Shown in pieces: positions 31,438 to 42,625 of a stretch of DNA of 64,000 nt; position 1 is the stretch's first letter, and each line of letters opens with the position of its first letter. The DNA comes from Bettongia penicillata ogilbyi (Eukaryota > Chordata > Mammalia > Diprotodontia > Potoroidae): the NCBI GenBank assembly GCA_023548195.1, contig JAJHZJ010000419.1, positions 3,550,273 through 3,614,272 on the forward strand, written 5' to 3'. A model generated the notes under the pieces. The model searched no databases. It was not told where the DNA came from and saw nothing but the letters and a program-made list of their open reading frames with translations. A program made the position numbers and the translations under genes.

Positions 31438-31527
31438 ACATATACACACGCATGTTTAAGAAAATTTCTTTAAAGGACGAACACTCACATATATACACAC
31501 ACACATGTTCAAGAAAGTTTCTTTAAT
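31424..31527. repeat. Two-copy tandem duplication, about 51-bp unit
   Basis: GGAAGAACACTCACACATAT (31424) ... AAGAAAATTTCTTTAAA is followed by GGACGAACACTCACATATAT (31475) ... AAGAAAGTTTCTTTAAT. Each carries a CA-rich middle. It starts at the SINE 3' end. Confidence 0.9.
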
Positions 31528-31852
31528 GATACGTTTTTATAAGTAAGTCATTATTTTACATCTTACTTGGATCTACCACATGTTCTGCAATTGGCCTTTG
31601 AAATTAATATAATTTTGATTTATCCAAAATTATAGTTTGCAGATTATTGACATTACCAAGAAGGTATGTGTTAAGGAGATAGAATTTTACAGAAATTTAA
31701 CATTGAGTCATCAAAATCATGGAATAATTTTCCAAATATGATTCTATTTAATTCACAACCTAACTCATTGCTTTGAGGGCTCATATAAATTGTAGGTATA
31801 TACCTGCTCTTACCACCACTTCTTAACACATTAAAGAAACATAATACTATAA

Positions 31853-32030
31853 TAAATCTAGAGCTGAGACTTTTTAAGCCATCTAGTAGATCCTCTTCAT
31901 TTTACATGAGACTGAGACCTCAAGAGGTTAGTGTCTTGCCAGAGAAACATAGGTAGTAAGTTGATTTGCCAGGATTCACTAGTTCAGTGATTGCAAAATG
32001 AACACTCTAAGTTCATTCCACTGTACTTGA
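31853..32030 (-). mobile_element. MIR-type SINE, diverged
   Basis: CTAGAGCTGAGACTTTTTAA, CCTCTTCATTTTACATGAGA, CTCAAGAGGTTAGTGTCTTG and GATTTGCCAGGATTCACTAG are reversed MIR segments. Confidence 0.7.
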
Positions 32031-32624
32031 TGGATTAAATCAACTTCCAGCTGTGTACCCTTCCTTGGACAGTATGTATTTTTTATCTGCATTGTTTTTC
32101 CCATAAAGATGGTTAGACATTCTCTTATATGTTGCTATTAGAAATGAAAATATTTTTTATTATTCCAGGCTCCATGCAGTTAGTATTTCATCTGTGAATG
32201 GGAGCCATAAATAAGAAATATTTTTGTTTGGACTTCAGGGTTACTGGAGAACAGTTTAGTTGATCCTATGTTTTCTTGGTTTTATACTTCACTTGTCAAT
32301 ACTGAACAGATTGTTGAAGGAAGTTATCTTGATAGTTATGTCTGTCATTGTCTTGTATCACATTAATATATGCATGGGCAATACCTTGTTCTACAGATTC
32401 AAATATTGTGATACTTGAGTGAATTTGTGATTTCATTGCTGTGAAAACTCTTTCTACTAGTGAATTTGTCACCAAAACTTTTGCATTCTGTGTGGTTCTC
32501 CTTTATATCTTTCAATAAATCCAGCAAGAGAATGTACCTAAGATGCTGGAGACCTTCCTCTGGTTCTATAAATATTTCATGTGTGCAACTCTCAAGTTTT
32601 CTATGATTATATCTCATTCTTTCT
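32031..32624. other. Unannotated stretch
   Basis: AT-rich, with no recognised element. An 89-codon minus-strand frame (32399-32668) runs into the adjacent CORE-SINE and is not a gene candidate. Confidence 0.4.
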
Positions 32625-32885
32625 GTAATAATAATAATAAAAATATAGCTAGCATTTATATATGGCACTTAAAGTTTTTCAAAGCACTTTACATGTGTTA
32701 TCTCATTTGAGCCTCATAACAACCTTGTTAGAAAGAGGCTATTATCTCCATTTTACATATGGGGAAACTGAGGCACAGAGTGGTTAAGTGACTTCTTAAG
32801 TTCACACAAATAGTAAGGGTGTAAAGGAGGTTTTGAATTCATTTCTTCCAAACTCTAAGCCCAGTAGTCTATAGTCTGGCATGAT
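32625..32885 (-). mobile_element. CORE-SINE (MIR-like), near full length
   Basis: (AATA)n-type tail, then AGCTAGCATTTATATATGGC, TCAAAGCACTTTACATGTGT, CTCATAACAACCTTGTTAGA, GGGGAAACTGAGGCACAGAG and GGTTAAGTGACTTCTTAAGT, all in reversed order. Confidence 0.9.
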
Positions 32886-33239
32886 TAGCTCCTCTACTTT
32901 TGCAGTCTTCTATGCCTTTTAATCATCATGGATAAGTCATTGCTGATGGTATGCTGCAGCCTCTTATTCATAATATACATCTTTTCCTTGTCCCTTTGAT
33001 CATTTAAAAAGTTGAGACCTTGGTTTTTTCCTTTCCATAATGGATCACTCATTTCTGTTTTTAAATCACCATCCTTACTTAGAGGAATATACTTTCATAA
33101 TATATTATTATACTTTACAAGTCTATATAGCTTGGTTTACACTAATATTTTAAGTTTTTGTGAACAAGTTTTACCTTGGTCTAGTACTGTGCTACCAGAT
33201 GATGAGCTTTTCTTATTTAACTAACTATACTTTTGACTA

Positions 33240-33630
33240 CAGCGTAGGACAGTGAAAAAAAAATACCAGATTTTAAGCTAGTAGAGAACTAGGTTTGAAT
33301 TTTTCCTTTTTAGCTGTGTGACCCTAAACAAATTATTTAATTTTTCTGACTTCATTTCTCATCAGTACAAAGAGAATAATAACTGTATGTCATACTGTTG
33401 CTGCAAGAAGCAAATGGGACAATCTATATACCTACATATCTCTCTTATGTACAGAATATATATTTGGGACACATATCCTGAAAGTCTTAGTATAGTTTAA
33501 GTTATTCATTATTTTTAGTTTTAAGCCATTAAATCTTAATAGCTTAAAATAACACTAAGATTTTGGAACACTCTGTGTATGTGCTTTGCAAATCTTACAG
33601 ACCAGTATAAATACCAGCTATTATTAGCAG
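33240..33630 (+). mobile_element. CORE-SINE (MIR-like), interrupted
   Basis: AGAGAACTAGGTTTGAATTT, TTTAGCTGTGTGACCCTAAA, TTGCTGCAAGAAGCAAATGG, then after about 130 bp of other sequence TGTGCTTTGCAAATCTTACA and GTATAAATACCAGCTATTAT. Both parts keep forward order, so they are probably one copy. Confidence 0.7.
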
Positions 33631-34171
33631 TATCTTCCTAGCCTTCTGTTAGATCTTCCAATCTGTGATATTTAAAATAAAAAAAAATAAAAACTTAACC
33701 AATTTTAGACTATATGGTTGAATGTACTGGATTTCATGTCTACTTTTCACGTGTTCATATATTTCTCATCCTTGGCAAGGCCTTTGCCAATAGGTTACAA
33801 AGACTAGGTTGCAAATTTCTTTTAGATCTGTCTTAATAGCACATAATTGTGCCCAAAGGAGGTTTTTAGGAAGCGCTCTTGTTAATTGCATCTATTATCA
33901 AAACCATTTAGGAAAAATCCAGAGTTAAATCTTTGTTTGGAAACTGCAATGATGCTTCAAAACTTTGAAATGCTAAATTAACTGAAATGTGAAATGAAGG
34001 GATTAATAACAAGTATTGTCATCTAGATAAACATACACTCAGGATTCATTGTGTGATTGCAAGAGGCCTGTTCTGATAAAATTAAAATAGGGAAAGAGAT
34101 GCTTTAATCACATGTTCTATGGAGGCTTTTGAGTTGGTCCCTTGGAAGTCTTTGTGAAGAGGCCAGGCAAC
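33631..34171. other. Repeat-poor stretch
   Basis: No repeat recognised. It holds the near-palindrome TTGGCAAGGCCTTTGCCAA at 33772-33790 and AT-rich homeobox-like cores (TTAATTGCAT near 33881). Confidence 0.4.
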
Positions 34172-34272
34172 CATATGTTGCATGTATTATAGTGCAGATT
34201 ACATCTGTGTAGGGATTGAATTAGATGACTGCTGGATTCCTTTCCAACTCTCAGATTCAGTGATTCTTTTAA
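34172..34272 (+). mobile_element. L3/CR1 LINE 3' end fragment
   Basis: GATTGAATTAGATGACTGCT, GGATTCCTTTCCAACTCTCA and GATTCAGTGATTCT are the typical CR1/L3 3' terminus ending in a short ATTCT-type repeat. Confidence 0.75.
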
Positions 34273-34736
34273 AAATGTTTTTCTTTGTTATAAGTGAGGA
34301 GGGATATTGGGAAATGGCTATAGAATAAAACAAATGACATTCTAAATTATTCATACTTTCCTCAGTACTGAATGGTTCTATATAGCTATGGACACAATTT
34401 CCTGGAAATGTGTTCTTTTAAGGAGATTCTGGAATCTTTATTGCTGTAACCAATTCATTTTGCAAAGAATTGTACTTCACATAGCTGCAATTTTGTTTCT
34501 GCATTCTTTCTCCATATTCACAATCCAAGCACTTGGTCACCATCCTATGTACAAGAACCTATTAGTCACTATTATTAAATTGCTGTTTTCCAGCCTTAAT
34601 TTTCTTGGTTCCTTTAATTGTGGGTCTTATTTTTTAATCCTGTAATTTTATAGCCCTGACTTAAAGCATCTTTATGTTCTTACCTTGTTACACTTAGTAG
34701 TGGGTGCAATTTTATAGCCTAAACTTGAAGGTAAGA
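34273..34736. other. Unannotated stretch
   Basis: AT-rich. The 85-codon frame at 34388-34645 on plus has hydrophobic composition but no recognisable features. Confidence 0.4.
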
Positions 34737-34935
34737 GCCTGCTGTAGTGAAAGGAGCACAAGACTTGAATTTAGAAGGCCTGGCATCAAATTCTGTTTCT
34801 GTCATTTAATTGAATCTATCAAGTAATTTATCTCTTTGCATCTCAGTTTCCCCATTTGTCCATTTATAAAGAAGGGGATTGGACTAGATGACCTGTAATA
34901 TCATTTCCATCTCTAAATCTTACATTGTACAATCT
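34737..34935 (+). mobile_element. MIR-type SINE
   Basis: GAAAGGAGCACAAGACTTGA, GCATCTCAGTTTCCCCATTT, GGGGATTGGACTAGATGACC and TCATTTCCATCTCTAAATCT span head to 3' end. Confidence 0.85.
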
Positions 34936-34974
34936 CTACAGTCTACAAATTTAAAATTTAGCTCATAACAATTA

Positions 34975-35310
34975 CTGAACATTAGTTGTATGTGAAGCAC
35001 CACTAATGCCATGTTGTTAGGAAAATGATAGGCTCTGGCATCAAAGGAGATTATGATTGAGGGGGAGAAGTGGAATTACATGTGAACACAAGTGACATAG
35101 ACACAGAAACATATACATAGCCATAAGGAGCTGGACATTGATAGCAAAGAAAGATTAGGGCATGATGGTAGTGAAGGGAACCATCTGTGAAGACTTGCCT
35201 AGAGAAGGGTTTTAACAAGGGTGGACTCATAGTTGGGAAGGGATAAGTAGGGTGAGTTTTTCCAGGTGAAAACAATGACTCAGATGCTGAAGGAAGATGA
35301 CCAAGTATCA
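34975..35310 (-). mobile_element. L2 LINE 3' UTR fragment
   Basis: GAACATTAGTTGTATGTGAA, GCACCACTAATGCCATG, AAGGAGATTATGATTGAGGG and AGGTGAAAACAATGACTCAG follow reversed L2 order, strongly diverged. Confidence 0.65.
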
Positions 35311-35349
35311 TCCTGGCAAAAAAAATAGCAGCAGAGGAAAGAGTGATCT

Positions 35350-35480
35350 GAGGAAATGTCTATGCTTCAATGGATCTGTGATCTCATCCATGTGGTTACT
35401 CCCTCCAGGAGACAACCACAAGACTTTATGGCTAGACCTCAATGAGAGTTTATAAGGAAATCTCCTAAGTAGTCACATTG
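35350..35480. repeat. Unclassified dispersed repeat, copy 1
   Basis: GATCTGTGATCTCATCCATG then TGGTTACTCCCTCCAGGAGA resembles 50601-50640 (TGTATCCATGATTTCATCAA, TGTGAGTACTCCCTCTGCTG). I recall similar sequence in marsupial DNA but cannot name the family. Confidence 0.5.
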
Positions 35481-35605
35481 TTAGAATTCATACTGCATAT
35501 TTCCATTGTGCTATCAGTAATTATATTTTACATAATTAAATCTTAAGGTAGCGGGAATTAGAAAGGATGCAACCACTTCTGGAATTTCATTATTTGCCCT
35601 AATCA

Positions 35606-35765
35606 GAACCTAACTTTTTGAGTACTTACTGTGTGCCAAACATTGTGCTAAGTCCTAGGGATACAAAGTAGAGCAAAAAGAGGCCCTATCCTCAAAGAGC
35701 CTGCATTTATAATAGGTTACATGTTAATAACTAGGTACAAATGAAATATAAAGTAGATAAACAGT
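35606..35765 (-). mobile_element. L2 LINE 3' end fragment
   Basis: GAGTACTTACTGTGTGCCAA, ACATTGTGCTAAGTCCTAGG, GGATACAAAGTAGAGCAAAA and CTCAAAGAGCCTGCATTTAT are a clear reversed L2 terminus. Confidence 0.85.
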
Positions 35766-36504
35766 AACCATAGAAAGGATGATTGTAGCAGGTTGCAACC
35801 CACCCATGACTTATTCATGTCCTTCCACGGTGATGCAGCTAATATGAAAATCTGTTTCCAGGCCAGGGGTCCTTGACATTTTTGTGCATCACCTTTTTGC
35901 CATTTAGCGAAGTCTATGAAATGAATCCTCAGAATGTTTTTAAATTTATAAAATAAAATATAGAACTTTATAAAGGAAACCAAATATATTAATATACAGT
36001 TATCAAATTAGTTTAAAAATAAGTTCACAGACCCCATATTCAGATCTAGATTTTATGGATTTCAATGCAGCTCATGGACTCTCCAATCTGTTTTCCCTTG
36101 ATCTCATTATATCACCGGCTATGGTAATCTTTTAGTCGTAATGGAGATATAAGTGGAAATATATTCTGGAAAGGAAAGAAAACTGGATAGTTAGTATTTA
36201 AGACCATAATCAGCAATAAAGAGAGAAAATATTAGATTAAATAGCCCAAATTGGATTGAGAGAAATATAATAGTGTTATACTTTGCTCATGTTCTATTGG
36301 AACTGGCCTTTTATTCTATTTAATATTTTTCATGGATACATTTGGGGTTTCTTGCCCTTGATTATAGCATTCAACATTTCTCGGTGAGCCCTTTCATTTG
36401 GACACAACTGGGTCCTTGGAATTTCCTGTATGTTGTTATTGTTATTATATATTTCTTGTTTTTAATACCTTGTTGCTTAGAGCAGTCCTGTAGTCATACA
36501 CTTA

Positions 36505-36692
36505 CAGAATGTTACAGCTGCAAGGGACCTTAGGGAAAATCTTGTCTGACTCTTTCATTTTACAAATGAGCCACTTGAGACCTGCAGAGAAGTGACTTGG
36601 TCAAAGTCACATAATGAGTAACTGGCGGAGTTAGAATTCAAATTTCCATCTTCTGTTATTCAACAAACATTTATTCAGCACCTATGTTTTCA
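36505..36692 (-). mobile_element. MIR-type SINE plus short L2 end
   Basis: MIR part (36505-36655): GTTACAGCTGCAAGGGACCT, TCATTTTACAAATGAGCCAC, AGTGACTTGGTCAAAGTCAC and GGAGTTAGAATTCAAATTTC. It abuts an L2 3' terminus at 36656-36692 (ATTCAACAAACATTTATTCA; GCACCTATG). Confidence 0.75.
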
Positions 36693-39600
36693 ACTCTCTC
36701 AGCTTCCTCCCGTTCCTGACTAGTGTTTGGGGCAAGAAACTGGGGAGAAAATTAAAACCCCAGCTATTATACTATTAGGCCCTTTGCTACCTTGAAGCAA
36801 CTCTGTAGTCCAGCAGTGGGCTTGTCTCCCTCCTGCTGATCCACATGGTATTTCTTTTTGCTTGGAATTCTTCAGGCTTTAGGGAATTGTCGTGTAAAAC
36901 ACCACAGCCAATTGTTTAGGTTCCTTTTTTCATCCTGCTATTAAGGTGCAGTAAGAAATTAATTTGCAGAGGGACAGGTAATGGAATGGGTTTAATTGTC
37001 AAAACAGAGTTACCTTTTTCTGCCTTTGGAAGGAAGTTAATGTTTTTTGCCCTGAACCATGCAGCTTTTCAAAATAATGTTATTTTAAGAGTAGATTATT
37101 TAATCTAATAAGTTTTAATATTATTATACTTCTACTTCTTTTGGAATCTGGCTTGGGATCCTCATATGTCACTAGAAAATATGTAGACTTGAATTATTGT
37201 CATTTGAACCTTTCTTTAGCATTTTCTCTCCTGAAAAAGGAAAACACATGACCACGACCATGCTTTCATGATGATAGATTTGGGATAAGTGTTTTTGAGC
37301 ACAGACATTAAAAACTCTTTTTGTTAAACCTTTTAGAAGCTTTAGAAGGCTTTTAAAAATCTTAGACAAATATTCATATTAATGTAATCAAGGCTTTGTT
37401 GCAAGTTACAGACTGGTATTTTTAAATCCATTTAGCACAATACCCCCTGAACCAAATATATTCCCAAATGTTGGCATATGGGCATGCTTTTTATAAAGAA
37501 GGAAATCTCTGCCTTTCTGATTCGTTTATAGTGTCAGGGAACACTTAATAAGCGGTTATGTACAGACTTTTTAGAAAGTAGTTTTTAAAACAAAAACAGG
37601 AAGTTATAAGCTTCTAACAGCTGATTAGCTTCTATCTCTTGGAAGAGAGCCTTTTAAGTAGATTCTACTCTAGACAAAATATTCTCTCGTCATTAAGGGA
37701 ACAGTCTCCAGGAGTTTGTATGAGGGAGAGACAGACTTTCTGGTGTCTCCATTTCACAGGCATTCCATGTTGATGATCCTGACACTTGCACGTTCCCCAA
37801 AGGATGACCGCAGCCATTATATAATTTGCTTAAGCTACAATTCTATGTATTGAGAAAAAAAATCTTTTCGTCTTTCTAGGTCACAGAGGTAGAAATTTAT
37901 GAAAAAACTTTTCAAAGGAGAAAATTATGTAAATGATATTATTGAAAATGATAATAAAGTCCCTACCAAGCAAAACAATTATTTAATCCCATTTCCTTAA
38001 CATGAAAAGCAATGGTAAGTAAATAAGTAGATAATAATTATGGATTATGGGGAGAATATGTAGGAAAGAAATTCATTGGTGAGACATTTATCATATGCTC
38101 TTTGTCCAGAAGACTGAAGTTATTGCAGAAAGACTCTAAATGTGACTAAGAAAAAAATGTGTAACCTGGTTCAAAGTTATGAGGCAAAAACATTGTGTGA
38201 ATTTAAATAAAATGACATTTTGGAAGCTGAATAGAATTTTTCATTAGTGGATATAAAGATTTATTAAGGGAAGAAGAATGACAAGATGAAATTCATGTCT
38301 TGGAGGTAAGCAAAATCTCATTTCAAGTAACACAAAATAAATTATTTCAAAACAGTTCCTTCTTATGAAATGCTGGCCCTTGTCATGAATCCAAGGTCAA
38401 TGAATGGGTTATAGGTTGAATAAGTTACAGATGCTAAGAGACTCTGTCTACACCTGACTTTTCTGGCATGGTTTTCAATTTTGCTTTCATGAATCAGCAC
38501 AGCTCATTCTTTCAAAGTCAGTTTCTTTTACCCCATCTGGACCTCCCTCTACAATCAAGGTTGGCTAAGTCACTGTTTGGGAGCCAAGTTACATGATAAA
38601 TTTCCTTTTACATGAGAAAGGCTCACATTACTTGAATTTTCCATAAAATTTACATATAAATTGACTGAACACAGCGACCAAGTTATTGCAGGACAGTCAG
38701 GACTGTTTTCTGGGTCGTCTTGAATCTCCATTTTGTATAAGGAAGGTTTCTGTAGACTGGTAGTTGCATCTCTTTGCAAGAGAACCTTGACAAAAACTTT
38801 TTAAGTAAATCTCTTTTTTTGTCTTTATTTTTAAAAACTACTAAATTTCCTTATGTTGTTTTGTGTTCATACTTTTTCCGTGTTAAATGTGTTATGCATT
38901 TGGCTTTTTACCTTTTCAAGAGTTCTTTTAATTTAGTATTATATGATTAGTGCTTTGGGTGTTTATATATTTGTCTCAAGATTTCTAGTTCCTTTGAGTT
39001 ACTGAGAATGACATTAATCTCTTCCTTTTCCTGCCCTTGGTTTCATTCTCCACCCCTGCCCTGGGCTACACTCTGGAGATAGGAATATTTTTTTATTGCC
39101 TCAGTATGGTGATTCTAGGTTGAAGAAAAACATAAAAGACAGTGGTTTTTTAGGTATTTTCATTGCTTTGAAACTTGTTTCAATATGTATCTTTATTTTA
39201 AATTGTTTTTATTAAAAACTTACCACCAAACTTGCTTATTAACAACTCAAATCTAAATCAATAAAAATCAATGCAAGAATAAGATAAAATCTCTTTCATA
39301 CCTCAAAGTCCTTATCAGGATTTCTCCCCATCCATTATGACTTGATATTGAAAGCAAATAATGGATTTCTGTCTAGTTTTATTTTTTTTCTGCATCCAGA
39401 TATTGAATTCTCATTTTGATTTTTTCATAGAAAACCAATATTTAACACTAAAATAGACTTTAGAGGCTATCTTTTCCAAATTTCTTATAGAGAAGAGTGA
39501 AATTTCAGGGAACGATAGTTTATTCTATTTTAAAGGGTTCTTTCAGAAAATGTACAGCCTATATAGTCCTTTGTTGGAGAAGGTCAAATAATCTCAATTT

Positions 39601-39724
39601 CCCTTACTAGAGCATCTAGCTTTCTTCTTGAATGTTTTAGTGATGCTATAGCTTGGTTTCTTTAATTTCCACCCTCCCTTCATTTCTAAATGATCTTCAG
39701 ATTTGTTTTCAAGTATAGGAAGGA
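36693..39724. other. Largest repeat-poor block, 3.0 kb
   Basis: No SINE, LINE, LTR or microsatellite is recognised over 3 kb, in contrast to a density of about one repeat per 300 bp nearby. Sequence is AT-rich with long A and T runs. Open frames are all short (at most 69 codons, 38570-38779 minus) and unrecognised. This makes it a good place to look for conserved regulatory DNA, but conservation cannot be seen from one sequence. Confidence 0.4.
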
Positions 39725-40005
39725 CTGTCATGTGCTAAAGAGAGTAGATTAAAGTTGATCACAGAGCAGTGGTTGCAATTTACAAAGAGGTCAATTTACT
39801 CTATTGTTAGGAAAATCTTCCTAAAAATTAGAGCTATCTGAACATGCTGTGCGTAACTCACAAGTTAGCAGGTTCCTTGCATACCTTCAAGTAGAGGCAT
39901 GAGGGATCACATCAGGTGTATTATAATGAGAATTTCTTTGGTGTTTGCATTGGGCTAGGTGGCCACTGAGGTCCTTCCCAACTCTCAAATTTCATAATTT
40001 TCTCA
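39725..40005 (+). mobile_element. L3/CR1 LINE 3' region
   Basis: GTTAGGAAAATCTTCCTAAA, AATTAGAGCTATCTGAACAT, TTGGGCTAGGTGGCCACTGA and GGTCCTTCCCAACTCTCAAA follow L3/CR1 order to its 3' end. Confidence 0.85.
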
Positions 40006-40019
40006 ATTGAAATTTTTCC

Positions 40020-40218
40020 TCTCATCTTCCATGCCAGTGACCTCCCTGTATACTTAATCACATTCTACACCTTGTTATACTTGTATTCAAGCCTTATCCT
40101 TCTGGTAAAGTATAAGGTTTTTGAGGGTAGGCACTGTCTTGCCTCTTACTCCCATCTTTGTAAACTTCCTACCCAGCCTTGCATATGCTCAGTCAATTTT
40201 TGTTGAACTGAATTGAGG
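40020..40218 (+). mobile_element. L2 LINE 3' UTR fragment
   Basis: AAAGTATAAGGTTTTTGAGG, GTAGGCACTGTCTTGCCTCT, CCCAGCCTTGCATATGCTCA and GTCAATTTTTGTTGAACTGA are the L2 3' end. Confidence 0.82.
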
Positions 40219-40401
40219 AACTAGAATAGCAGCTGAATATATGTATCATTGATTCAAAATGACTGCCTGAAACCTGGAAATGTGCTTTGTTAATCAACCC
40301 TTATAACTGGACCACACACTTTCCTTATCTCTCTTTTTTTTTAATCTTAGAAGACGCTGCCCAAGAGCCATCTCCACCATGGAGCTTTCTCTAATTCATC
40401 C

Positions 40402-40600
40402 TAGTATCATAGTCTAGACCTAGGAAGGAATCTTAGAGACCACAGAGTCCAGTCCAGCCATGTTATAGACCACTGGAACCCTAAAAGTTAAAATAACTTA
40501 CCAAAAGTAACGTGGCTTGTAAATGGAAGAGTCATGATTTGTGCCCAGGTTCTGTTACTCCACATCCAGCGTACTTTTCACTGTTCCCTGCTATCTTTAG
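40402..40600 (-). mobile_element. MIR-type SINE
   Basis: AGTATCATAGTCTAGACCTA, GGAAGGAATCTTAGAGACCA, CAGAGTCCAGTCCAGCCATG and TTGTGCCCAGGTTCTGTTAC are a reversed MIR. Confidence 0.8.
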
Positions 40601-40601
40601 T

Positions 40602-40965
40602 CACTGAACAAGTATTTATTAAACAGTTAGGAGGTGCCAGGCAGTGTACTAAGCACTGGATATACAAGTACAGGAAAAACCAGTCCCTGTATTGTTACTA
40701 TTTAGTTGTTTCAGTCTTGTCTGACTCTTTGTAACCCCACTGGGGTTTTAAACTTGGTGAAGATACTGGAGTGGCTTGCCATTTCCTTCTCCAGTACATT
40801 TTCCAGTTGAGGAGACTGAAGCAAACAGGGTTAAGTGACTTGCTCAGGGTCACACCTCCAGCAAGTGTCTGAGGCCAGATTTGAACCCAGGAAGATGTGT
40901 GCCCAGCCCCCTATCCATTGGAACACCTAACTGCCCCCAAGGAATTCAGAGTCTAAATCTACTCT
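40602..40965 (-). mobile_element. L2 LINE 3' end split by a type B SINE
   Basis: Left: GAACAAGTATTTATTAAACA, GGAGGTGCCAGGCAGTGTAC, TAAGCACTGGATATACAAGT, CCAGTCCCTG. Right, after the SINE: AAGGAATTCAGAGTCTAA. Joined, the two give the normal reversed L2 order, so the SINE is the later insertion. Confidence 0.85.
40690..40938 (-). mobile_element. Marsupial SINE with BovB/RTE-like tail (type B)
   Basis: GTTTCAGTCTTGTCTGACTC, AGATACTGGAGTGGCTTGCC, GAAGCAAACAGGGTTAAGTG, GCCAGATTTGAACCCAGGAA and GGAACACCTAACTGCCCCC: tail to head in reversed order. Confidence 0.92.
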
Positions 40966-42192
40966 CCAATACTGAAAGTATTCACTCTCTCTATTCCCTA
41001 GGGATAGCTATGCATCTGAGACTGCTTTTCACAGCTGATGTCTGGTCCTTTCAGGTTCCTAGAGTGGGTGTCTCCCCTCAGTTATATGTTTCCATGATCT
41101 ATTTTGAAGAAACCTATGCTTGGGAAACCATCACTTTATCTCCCTCCTTACCAGAGCTCCTACCATTTTAGTTCTAAGGAGACTTGAGTGACTCCAAGCC
41201 TCCAATATTCATTTGGACATTAAGTGGAGGGCAGATGGGTGATCTTTGCAAGGGATACTTTAGAAGGGGGTTTATCCTCAGGGACAAATGGTATATTTGA
41301 CCTCTGTGGCTCTAACATGTCTTTGAATTTTAGATGTCATATGTCATTCCTCATATCAGTGAAAAACATTGTCTCATGGTCTCACAGGACCTCATTCTAA
41401 AAATAAATAATAGAAATAGACTTACACAGCTTGTTCTTTTGGAACACCTGCATAAGAATTTTGCCATATTTTGTTTCCTAACTAATTAAAAAATAATTCC
41501 AATAACCTGAGAATGAGTTCTATGTTAATAAATAAATGGGCCCATTAATGCAGTCCTACAAATACTCATGGATACTCAGTTCTGGAAGAGGCTGCTTGCC
41601 TTTTTAATTAAAGGTGAATCTGGGGTCAGAGATATCAAAACCTCCCAACTCTGTGCTTTAATTGCTACATATTGTCCAGGGTCCACTATAGATGTGAGGA
41701 CTCTAGCTGTTACCTGGATTGAGAAATGATTCCCAACTCCACTGAAATATTGCAGGGGCTCAGGAGTCATTTAGAAATGACACAAAGACATTCCCGGGGT
41801 GGTTTTTATAAGCCTTCTCTCTATTAGAAACCAGACTGAGGAGAGTCAGCTTTTTTATTGCCAAAGTGTTTTCACTATGATTGTACATGATTCCTACCTG
41901 TCAAACAAAACCACCTAGGAACTCGGAGCACTCAGTCTTGGCAGGAAAACTGACATAGGGGTGAACTCTCCTCAGTTTGATGAAACATTGGCATCCGAAG
42001 CCTATCAGGATGCCTAGCTTGTGTTAAGCCACGCAGACGCTTGCTCTCAAAGTCTGAACCCTGTGTTGTTTGTGTTGTTAATGCCCATGTTGCCATGCCC
42101 TTCCACTAAAATCCTATTCTCACTTCTTGGAGGAGCATTTAGGTTCTCAGTATACTTCAGTGGGAGAAAAAAAATGCTAGCAGATCCTGCCA
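40966..42192. other. Unannotated stretch
   Basis: No repeat recognised in 1.2 kb. The plus-strand frame at 40881-41171 begins inside the SINE, so it is not a gene candidate; the 64-codon minus frame at 41576-41770 is unrecognised. Confidence 0.4.
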
Positions 42193-42372
42193 GGAAATGT
42201 GGTATGGTGGAAAGAGCACCGACTTTGAAGTCAGAGAACCCAAGTTAAAATTCTACCTGAGATGCTTATGGTCTGGGGCACTTCCCTGTGCCTCAGTTTC
42301 CTCACTTGTAAAATATAAATGTATGAGACGCTCTGCAAGTCTTCTGTAGCTATAAATCTATGACCCCATGTC
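42193..42372 (+). mobile_element. MIR-type SINE
   Basis: GGTATGGTGGAAAGAGCACC, CACTTCCCTGTGCCTCAGTT, TCCTCACTTGTAAAATATAA and CTGTAGCTATAAATCTATGA. Confidence 0.88.
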
Positions 42373-42439
42373 TACATACTTAGTTATATTTATTGGGAGT
42401 TTTAGAGTGCATCTTTTTTAAAAATTTATTTAGGGTGGA

Positions 42440-42625
42440 CAAAAAGGAAGGGCTTGAGCAGTGCATGTTAAATCTGGAGTCAAGAAGACCCAAATTTGAA
42501 TGGATGCGCTTCCCTGGGCCTCAGTTTCCTTAAATGTAAAATGAAAAGTTGGATGACATGGTATCTAAGGTCCTTTCCAGCTCCAAACCTTTGATGCTCT
42601 GATGATCTAAATTGGAAAGACTTGG
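42440..42625 (+). mobile_element. MIR-type SINE
   Basis: AAATCTGGAGTCAAGAAGAC, CCTGGGCCTCAGTTTCCTTA, AAAATGAAAAGTTGGATGAC and GTCCTTTCCAGCTCCAAACC; a second MIR in the same orientation some 70 bp after the first. Confidence 0.85.

Noticed and set aside
35051..35311. 86-codon minus-strand frame
   Set aside because: It lies on an L2 3' UTR relic and shows no protein features.
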